From Rickettsia typhi (GTDB taxonomy: Bacteria > Pseudomonadota > Alphaproteobacteria > Rickettsiales > UBA1997): 19,243 nt of DNA. Positions 13,794 to 19,243 of the stretch are shown here, piece by piece. The position numbers were made by a program, and so were the translations under genes. Under the pieces are notes generated by a model. The model saw nothing but the letters and a program-made list of their open reading frames with translations, was not told where the DNA came from and did not search any database. Position 1 is the stretch's first letter; the number at the start of each line of letters is the position of its first letter. The stretch spans positions 1 to 19,243 of the forward strand of contig CAMDOL010000011.1 in the NCBI GenBank assembly GCA_945903615.1, read 5' to 3'.

Positions 13794-14810
13794 ATGAAAA
13801 TAAAATTTTTAATCAACATTGCCATCATAACAATAGCAATGTTTCTCAGCAATGTGGCTTTTGCTAAATCCAGAGAATTGCTCAACGCTTCTTATGACCC
13901 AACTCGGGAATTGTATGAGGAATATAACCAATATTTTATCAATGATTGGAAACAAAAAACTGGAGAAGAAATCAGAATAAAACAATCACATGGCGGATCT
14001 GGAAAACAAGCCAGATCAGTAATTGATGGGCTTGAAGCTGATGTAGTGACGCTCGCACTCGGTTATGATATTTCAACAATTGCTAGGCAGGCTAATTTAT
14101 TTTCCAGCCAGTGGCAAAATAAATTTGCTCATAACAGCTCACCTTACAATTCTGCCATTATATTTTTGGTAAGAAAAAATAATCCAAAACATATTAAAGA
14201 TTGGAATGATTTAATAAAAAACAATATTCAAATTATAACTCCAAACCCCAAAACATCTGGCGGTGCAAGGTGGAATTATTTAGCGGCGCTTGGTTATGCT
14301 AACAAAAAATTTGCTTCTGATCCCGCTAAAGTTCAAGAATTTTTAACCGCACTTTTTGCCAATGTAGTAATTTATGATACTGGCGCTAGGGGTTCGAGTA
14401 TCACATTTGCTAAGCGCAATATTGGTGATGTTTTAATTGCTTGGGAAAATGAGGCATTACTACTTAAAAAACAATTTGGCAATGAATTCGAGATTGTGAC
14501 ACCATCGATCAGTATTTTAGCAGAGCCGCCAGTTGCAGTTGTTGATAAATTTGCGGCGAAGCATAATACATTTGACCTAGCAAAAGCCTATTTACAAGGG
14601 CTCTACAGTGATGAAGCACAAGATATAATTGCTAAAAATTTTTATCGCCCAACCAACATTAAAATTTTAAAAAAATATCAAGAAAAATTTCCTGGGCAAT
14701 TTCCAAAGATCCAATTGATTACCATCAATGATTTAGGAGGTTGGGACTTGGTGCAGAAAAAACATTTTGATGATGGTGGAATTTTTGATCAGATCACCAA
14801 ACGAAAATAA
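13794..14810 (+). CDS. sbp: Sulfate ABC transporter, periplasmic sulfate-binding protein
   Basis: Captures sulfate (or thiosulfate) in the periplasm for the CysTWA transporter. The 338-residue precursor has a clear Sec signal peptide (positive MKIK, hydrophobic core, cleavage expected after VAFA at residue 24). The mature protein begins with the family motif [18 protein letters not shown]. Then come [42 protein letters not shown], and [23 protein letters not shown] at the end. Sbp and CysP are paralogues that cannot be told apart safely by eye; sulfate is the most likely ligand given the neighbours. It is followed 5 nt later by cysT. Confidence 0.94.
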   Translation: MKIKFLINIAIITIAMFLSNVAFAKSRELLNASYDPTRELYEEYNQYFINDWKQKTGEEIRIKQSHGGSGKQARSVIDGLEADVVTLALGYDISTIARQANLFSSQWQNKFAHNSSPYNSAIIFLVRKNNPKHIKDWNDLIKNNIQIITPNPKTSGGARWNYLAALGYANKKFASDPAKVQEFLTALFANVVIYDTGARGSSITFAKRNIGDVLIAWENEALLLKKQFGNEFEIVTPSISILAEPPVAVVDKFAAKHNTFDLAKAYLQGLYSDEAQDIIAKNFYRPTNIKILKKYQEKFPGQFPKIQLITINDLGGWDLVQKKHFDDGGIFDQITKRK

Positions 14811-14815
14811 ATCAA

Positions 14816-15667
14816 ATGACTAACTTTTTTAACAAACCAATAAAATTAAAAGAACCCAGTGCAATAGCTGGTTTCAAAATCACCATAACTTTTACCATCG
14901 TCTATTTGTTGCTAATTGTCGTCATTCCGCTCTCTGGTTTGTTTGTGGTGGCAAGTCATAATAGTCTTGATAATTTTATCAAAACCGTTAGCGACGAAAG
15001 AATGATTCACGCTTATAAAATCAGCTTTGGTTGTTCATTTTTAGCGGCAATTATTAATGTAGTTTTTGGCACAATTTTATGTTGGGTTTTGGTGCGTTAT
15101 AATTTTTTTGCTAAAAGAATTTTAGACGCCATTGTTGATTTGCCATTTGCATTACCAACCGCAGTTGCTGGAATTGCATTAGCTACAATCTATGCTCCGG
15201 ATGGTTGGATTGGGAAATATTTTAAAAATTATGATCAAAGTGGAATTAAAATTGCTTTCACACCGATTGGAATTGTAATCGCATTAGTTTTTGTTGGTTT
15301 GCCTTTTGTGGTAAGAACCGTGCAACCAGTTTTACAAGATTTAGAAAAAGAAGTTGAAGAAGCTGCTTCAATATTGGGTGCAAACCGCTTTCAAATTTTT
15401 GTAAGAATTATAATTCCGTATTTAACTCCAGCCTTGCTAACTGGGTTTTCAATGGCTTTTGCCAGAGCTTTAGGTGAATATGGATCGGTAATTTTTATTG
15501 CTGGCAATATGCCTTTTGTCTCAGAAATTGTGCCATTAATGGTAGTAATAAAATTAGAACAATATGATTATGCAGGCGCTACAGCAATAGCTATAGTTAT
15601 GTTGACGGTATCATTCATATTACTTTTAATGATCAATTATTTACAAAAATTTAATCACAAAAAATAA
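14816..15667 (+). CDS. cysT: Sulfate ABC transporter permease CysT (CysU)
   Basis: Inner-membrane permease forming a heterodimer with CysW. The 283 residues contain about six hydrophobic segments, beginning with one near residues 20-50 after a short cytoplasmic N-terminus. The ABC-permease EAA loop reads [21 protein letters not shown] near residue 180 and is followed by the family motif [31 protein letters not shown] is also characteristic of the sulfate permease pair. The TAA stop overlaps the cysW start in TAATG, indicating translational coupling. Confidence 0.95.
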   Translation: MTNFFNKPIKLKEPSAIAGFKITITFTIVYLLLIVVIPLSGLFVVASHNSLDNFIKTVSDERMIHAYKISFGCSFLAAIINVVFGTILCWVLVRYNFFAKRILDAIVDLPFALPTAVAGIALATIYAPDGWIGKYFKNYDQSGIKIAFTPIGIVIALVFVGLPFVVRTVQPVLQDLEKEVEEAASILGANRFQIFVRIIIPYLTPALLTGFSMAFARALGEYGSVIFIAGNMPFVSEIVPLMVVIKLEQYDYAGATAIAIVMLTVSFILLLMINYLQKFNHKK

Positions 15668-16494
15668 TGTCACATAGTTTAAATAGCGAACCATTATTCA
15701 TAAAAATTTTGCTGACCACAATTTCAATACTGTTTGTGATCATACTGGCTGGCTTGCCTTTAGTGGTGGTATTTATTGAAGCTTTTAGTCAAGGCTGGGA
15801 TTTTTATTTGCAAACTATTAAAGAGGAAAATGCACTTTTGGCAATCAAATTAACTATGATAGTTGCGTTTGTTGCTGTGCCTTTAAACACTGTATTTGGT
15901 GTGATTGCAAGCTGGGCTATTACTAAATTTAATTTTTGGGGAAAACAATTTTTAATTACTTTTATCGATTTGCCATTTTCAGTTTCGCCAGTAATTTCTG
16001 GCTTAATTTATGTAATTATTTTTTCGGCTCACTCAGTTTTTGGAAAATGGTTAATTGATAATGACATCCAAATTATCTTTGCAGTTCCTGGTTTGGTGAT
16101 TGCGACAATATTTACAACCCTTCCTTTTGTTGCCAGAGAGTTGATTCCCTTGATGCAAGAGCAGGGCACAACTGAAGAAGAAAGTGCAATATTGCTAGGC
16201 GCATCGGGCTTGCAAACTTTTTTTAAAGTAACATTACCAAACATTAAATGGGCATTGCTTTATGGTGTTTTGCTTTGCAATGCTAGGGCGATGGGTGAGT
16301 TTGGTGCGGTTTCAGTTTTATCGGGTCACATCCGTGGACAAACCAATACTATTCCACTTCACGTAGAAATTCTTTATAATGAATATAATTTTGCTGCCGC
16401 CTTTGCGGTTGCTTCAATATTAACAATTTTGGCTTTGATTACTTTAGTTATTAAAAAAATTATCGAGAAAAAATCTCACAATTATGACTATTAA
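15667..16494 (+). CDS. cysW: Sulfate ABC transporter permease CysW
   Basis: Second permease subunit, 275 residues, with six predicted membrane segments. Family motifs are [18 protein letters not shown], the EAA loop [22 protein letters not shown] near residue 170, and [30 protein letters not shown], which separates CysW from CysT. Its start overlaps the cysT stop by one base and its end overlaps the cysA start by 11 nt, so cysT-cysW-cysA are one tightly coupled unit. Confidence 0.95.
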   Translation: MSHSLNSEPLFIKILLTTISILFVIILAGLPLVVVFIEAFSQGWDFYLQTIKEENALLAIKLTMIVAFVAVPLNTVFGVIASWAITKFNFWGKQFLITFIDLPFSVSPVISGLIYVIIFSAHSVFGKWLIDNDIQIIFAVPGLVIATIFTTLPFVARELIPLMQEQGTTEEESAILLGASGLQTFFKVTLPNIKWALLYGVLLCNARAMGEFGAVSVLSGHIRGQTNTIPLHVEILYNEYNFAAAFAVASILTILALITLVIKKIIEKKSHNYDY

Positions 16495-17521
16495 AATAGA
16501 AAACATATCTAAACATTTCTCCGGCTTTGCTGCTTTAGAAAATATTAATTTAGAAATCAAACAAGGCGAATTGATTGCATTGCTCGGTCCTTCTGGCTCA
16601 GGCAAAACTACTTTACTAAGAATTGTTGCGGGATTGGAATATGCAGATAGCGGTAAAATATTTTTTGACGACCAAGATGTTTTAAAGAAAAAAGCTCGTG
16701 AACGCGGTATTGGTTTTATGTTTCAGCATTATGCACTTTTTAAACATCTAAATGTTTTTGATAATATAGCTTTTGGTCTGCAAGTTTTACCCAGAAAAAT
16801 TCGACCCTCAAAAGAACAGATTAAAAATAAAGTTTTAGATCTGCTTAAAAAGGTTCATCTTGAGCAATTTTATAATCGCTTTCCAGCTCAACTCTCTGGT
16901 GGACAAAAACAAAGAGTGGCACTAGCAAGAGCTTTAGCGACTGATCCAAAAATTTTACTATTAGATGAACCTTTTGGCGCACTCGATGCTAAAGTTAGAA
17001 AAGATCTGAGGCGTTGGATGAGGCAGTTACACAAAGAGATGAATATCACCAGCATTTTTGTTACTCACGACCAAGCAGAAGCCTTGGAAATGGCTGATCG
17101 AGTGGTGGTAATGAGTAATGGAAAAATTGAACAAACTGGCACGCCGGAAGAAATTTATCACAATCCCAAAAATCCTTTTGTATATGATTTTATGGGCGAT
17201 TATAACTCTTTTGATGGCAAAGTTGATGTGGCAGGAAAGTTACATTTTACTGATATTATTAATGACGGTGATAAAAAAGTTCAAATATTTTCACGACCTT
17301 ATGAGATATTAATTAGTAGAAATAAAGAGGATGAAAATTTTACCAAAGCTCAACTTACTTATCTCAACAATGTTGGCTCCGTCGTTAAGTTGGAGATGAC
17401 ACAAGACAATGGAGAAATTATTGAAGCTGAGATCACTAAAGATGAATGTAATTTTTTGTCTCTAACTCAAAACGATCAAATATTTTTAAAACCGAGAAAT
17501 TTTAAGGTGTTTGATTTTTAA
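16484..17521 (+). CDS. cysA: Sulfate/thiosulfate ABC transporter ATP-binding protein
   Basis: ATPase subunit of the sulfate importer. The 345 residues show Walker A GPSGSGKT (35-42), Q-loop Gln81 in [20 protein letters not shown], signature LSGGQ (137-141), Walker B ILLLDEP with Asp161/Glu162, and the H-loop His195 in [18 protein letters not shown]-terminal TOBE-like regulatory part follows (from about residue 240, for example [12 protein letters not shown]). The length is slightly below the E. coli protein (365). It overlaps cysW by 11 nt. A perfect inverted repeat of family 2 begins 13 nt after its stop. Confidence 0.95.
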   Translation: MTIKIENISKHFSGFAALENINLEIKQGELIALLGPSGSGKTTLLRIVAGLEYADSGKIFFDDQDVLKKKARERGIGFMFQHYALFKHLNVFDNIAFGLQVLPRKIRPSKEQIKNKVLDLLKKVHLEQFYNRFPAQLSGGQKQRVALARALATDPKILLLDEPFGALDAKVRKDLRRWMRQLHKEMNITSIFVTHDQAEALEMADRVVVMSNGKIEQTGTPEEIYHNPKNPFVYDFMGDYNSFDGKVDVAGKLHFTDIINDGDKKVQIFSRPYEILISRNKEDENFTKAQLTYLNNVGSVVKLEMTQDNGEIIEAEITKDECNFLSLTQNDQIFLKPRNFKVFDF

Positions 17522-17533
17522 TAAAAGTAGTAA

Positions 17534-17590
17534 GGGCACCTCTAAAAATTGCCTTTTTACTTAGTTTTATTTTAATTTTTAGAGGTGCCC
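17534..17590. repeat. Family 2 palindrome, copy 4 (cysA-cysK gap)
   Basis: The best-preserved copy: GGGCACCTCTAAAAATT (17534-17550) and its exact complement AATTTTTAGAGGTGCCC (17574-17590), 17-bp perfect arms around a 23-nt spacer. It fills most of the 94-nt gap between cysA and cysK. In RNA it would form a stable hairpin that could separate transport from cysKE expression, but there is no T-run after it. The same element between divergent genes at 1343 argues it is primarily a repeat. Confidence 0.85.
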
Positions 17591-17615
17591 ATAATCCTTA
17601 ATCCTTATTTAACTT

Positions 17616-18548
17616 ATGAAAATCGCAAAAAACTTAATTGAACTAATCGGCAATACTCCACTGGTTCAAATCAATAAACTCAATACTAGTAAAGCCAATA
17701 TTGTTGCCAAATTGGAATATTATAATCCCGCTAATTCGGTGAAAGATCGTATTGGTGCCAATATGATTTTGGATGCAGAAAAGAAGGGTTTGATTAATCC
17801 TGAACACACAGTTTTAATTGAGCCAACATCAGGAAATACTGGAATTGCTCTGGCATTTGTGTCGGCAATTAAAGGCTATCGCTTGATTTTAACAATGCCC
17901 GAATCAATGTCGATTGAGCGTCGAAAATTATTAAAAGCCTATGGTGCAGAATTAGTTTTAACTGAAGCGGCAAAAGGAATGAAGGGCGCGATTGCTAAAG
18001 CGGAAGAATTGATTTTAACAACCAAAGGTGGATTTATTTTGGGGCAATTTTCTAGTCAGGCAAATGTGGAGATTCACCAGAGAACAACTGCTGAAGAAAT
18101 ATGGAATGATACTGATGGAAAAGTTGATATTCTAATTTCAGGAGTTGGCACTGGCGGCACAATCACTGGTATTGCTTCAGTTTTAAAACAAAGAAATCCA
18201 AATTTTAAAGTTATTGCAGTTGAACCAAAAAACAGCCCAGTTTTATCTGGCGGAACCCCTGCTCCACATAAAATTCAAGGTATTGGGGCGGGTTTTGTTC
18301 CAACAATTTTGGATGTTTCTTTGATTGATGAAATTATCCAAGTTGCTGATGAAGATGCCATAAAAACCGCGCGTCAGATGGCTTTACAGGAAGGAATTTT
18401 AGGAGGAATTTCATCAGGTGCATCAATGTTTGCGGCTTTGGAGGTCGCTAAGCGTCCGGAAAACGAAGGAAAATTAATCGTCTTTATTTTACCTAGTTTT
18501 GGTGAGCGTTACTTATCTTCAATTTTATTTGCCGATATCGATGTTTAA
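17616..18548 (+). CDS. cysK: Cysteine synthase (O-acetylserine sulfhydrylase)
   Basis: PLP enzyme that makes cysteine from O-acetylserine and sulfide, the final step of the pathway encoded here. The 310 residues match the CysK/CysM family. PLP lysine is Lys43 in [13 protein letters not shown], the substrate loop is TSGNTG (71-76), the phosphate-binding loop is VGTGGTITG, and [12 protein letters not shown] lies near the C-terminus. NPANSVKDR favours the A isozyme (CysK). The stop overlaps the cysE start by 8 nt, indicating coupled translation. Confidence 0.95.
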   Translation: MKIAKNLIELIGNTPLVQINKLNTSKANIVAKLEYYNPANSVKDRIGANMILDAEKKGLINPEHTVLIEPTSGNTGIALAFVSAIKGYRLILTMPESMSIERRKLLKAYGAELVLTEAAKGMKGAIAKAEELILTTKGGFILGQFSSQANVEIHQRTTAEEIWNDTDGKVDILISGVGTGGTITGIASVLKQRNPNFKVIAVEPKNSPVLSGGTPAPHKIQGIGAGFVPTILDVSLIDEIIQVADEDAIKTARQMALQEGILGGISSGASMFAALEVAKRPENEGKLIVFILPSFGERYLSSILFADIDV

Positions 18549-19077
18549 AAATCTTATTGATTATTTAGAAAGTATAAAAAAACGCGATCCTGCAACCCAA
18601 AGCTATCTGGAAATAATTTTGTGTTATAACGGAGTTCATGCTTTATTTTTGCATCATATTTGCCATTTTTTGGTTAATTTAGGTATTCCAATTCTACCAA
18701 GATTTATTGCTAATTTATCAAGAATATTAACCGGAATTGAAATTCACCCCAAAGCCAAAATCGGTAAAAACTTTTTTATCGATCACGGCGCAGGCGTTGT
18801 GATTGGTGAAACAGCGATTATTGGTGATAATGTAACTATTTATCAAGGAGTGACACTTGGTGGAACAACTTATAATCCAGTAAAACGCCACCCCACAATT
18901 GGCAACAATGTTGTTATTGGTGCTGGTGCAAAAATTTTGGGAAATATTAAAATTGGGAATGGAGCAAAGGTTGGTGCTGGAGCAATTGTAGTTAAAAATG
19001 TTGCTCCTGGTGCTGTTGCAGTTGGTATGACTGCAAAAGAAATTCAAGAATACTATGAGAGCGATTACCAAATTTAA
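18541..19077 (+). CDS. cysE: Serine O-acetyltransferase (short form)
   Basis: Acetylates L-serine with acetyl-CoA to give O-acetylserine for CysK. I chose ATG 18541, overlapping the last bases of cysK; an upstream in-frame ATG (18499) would only add residues antiparallel to family expectation. The 178-residue protein has a short helical N-terminal part ([27 protein letters not shown]) and then the left-handed beta-helix hexapeptide domain. Catalytic-site motifs are [12 protein letters not shown] and [19 protein letters not shown]. It is much shorter than E. coli CysE (273). The C-terminal residue is Ile (ESDYQI), the residue other CysE proteins insert into the CysK active site to form the cysteine synthase complex. 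Family copy C of the long palindrome begins 14 nt after the stop. Confidence 0.93.
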   Translation: MFKNLIDYLESIKKRDPATQSYLEIILCYNGVHALFLHHICHFLVNLGIPILPRFIANLSRILTGIEIHPKAKIGKNFFIDHGAGVVIGETAIIGDNVTIYQGVTLGGTTYNPVKRHPTIGNNVVIGAGAKILGNIKIGNGAKVGAGAIVVKNVAPGAVAVGMTAKEIQEYYESDYQI

Positions 19078-19091
19078 GATGAACTTTGGTA

Positions 19092-19243
19092 TTGGACACT
19101 GTTAGCTAATTAATTTTGCCTCATATTTCGCCCTATTTTTGCTCTTTTTTTCTTAAATTGTTTTAAAATATTCTCGATATTCCAAAAAAAGTTTAAGAAA
19201 AAATCACTAAAAATATGCCAAAATCTAGGGCAAAATCTAGGGC
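19092..19243. repeat. Family 1 long palindrome, copy C (cut by window end)
   Basis: Begins TTGGACACTGTTAG followed by CTAATTAATTTTGCC, close to the inverted right end of copy A. The centre is AAAATATTCTCGATATTCC (19165-19183, one difference from copies A and B). The right-arm block CTAAAAATATGCCAAAATCT is followed by at least two units of the 12-bp repeat in the variant CAAAATCTAGGG. The remaining right arm lies outside the window. Confidence 0.85.

Noticed and set aside
18499..18540. Start of cysE at 18499
   Set aside because: The added 14 residues are out-of-frame cysK sequence; ATG 18541 gives a standard coupled overlap.

Overview
This is a strongly AT-rich window from a Gram-negative, probably proteobacterial genome. 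The evidence is a periplasmic sulfate-binding protein with a signal peptide, a broken outer-membrane porin of the phosphate-selective O/P type, and a proteobacterial-style CysPTWA/CysDN/CysJI gene set. An alphaproteobacterial lineage is my guess only; nothing here fixes the taxonomy. Almost no start codon is preceded by a recognisable Shine-Dalgarno sequence.

Left part (1-5110): housekeeping genes. On the minus strand lie a PolB-like 3'-5' exonuclease gene followed 3 nt later by acpS. A plus-strand zinc-independent quinone oxidoreductase converges on thiL, and purE, thiD and thiL run leftward. The convergent ends of the oxidoreductase gene and thiL are joined by a 213-bp imperfect palindrome whose two ends supply the TAG stop codons of both genes.

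Middle (5111-5605): about 500 nt that at first look empty. They hold a sigma70-like promoter (about 5199-5227) and two tandem short reading frames. The first (5272-5388, 38 codons) ends in five consecutive Cys codons. The second (5442-5528, 28 codons) has Cys-Cys-Cys and ends Leu-Phe-Pro-Cys. Both begin Met-Ile-Phe-x-Gln-Asn-Leu and both are followed by a similar pyrimidine-rich tract. A hairpin (5571-5589) precedes the first structural gene. This looks like a duplicated cysteine-sensing leader-peptide (attenuation) region.

Right part (5606-19077): one rightward sulfate-assimilation cluster, cysG-cysH-cysJ-cysI-cysD-cysN-(porin remnant)-sbp/cysP-cysT-cysW-cysA-cysK-cysE. Together these import sulfate, activate it to APS, reduce APS directly to sulfite (CysH has the APS-reductase cysteine pattern, and no APS kinase is present), reduce sulfite to sulfide with siroheme made by CysG, and fix sulfide into cysteine. 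No regulator such as CysB is in the window, which makes the Cys-codon leaders attractive as the control point. CysJ is unusual because the connecting domain inside its FAD-binding part is missing.

Two families of intergenic palindromes punctuate the window. Family 1 (2385-2597, 10714-10878, 19092 to the window end) is a long hairpin with a conserved centre and arms that differ between copies but stay complementary. Family 2 (1343-1387, 4585-4627, 9089-9118, 17534-17590) carries a CACCTCT/AGAGGTG-type inverted repeat.
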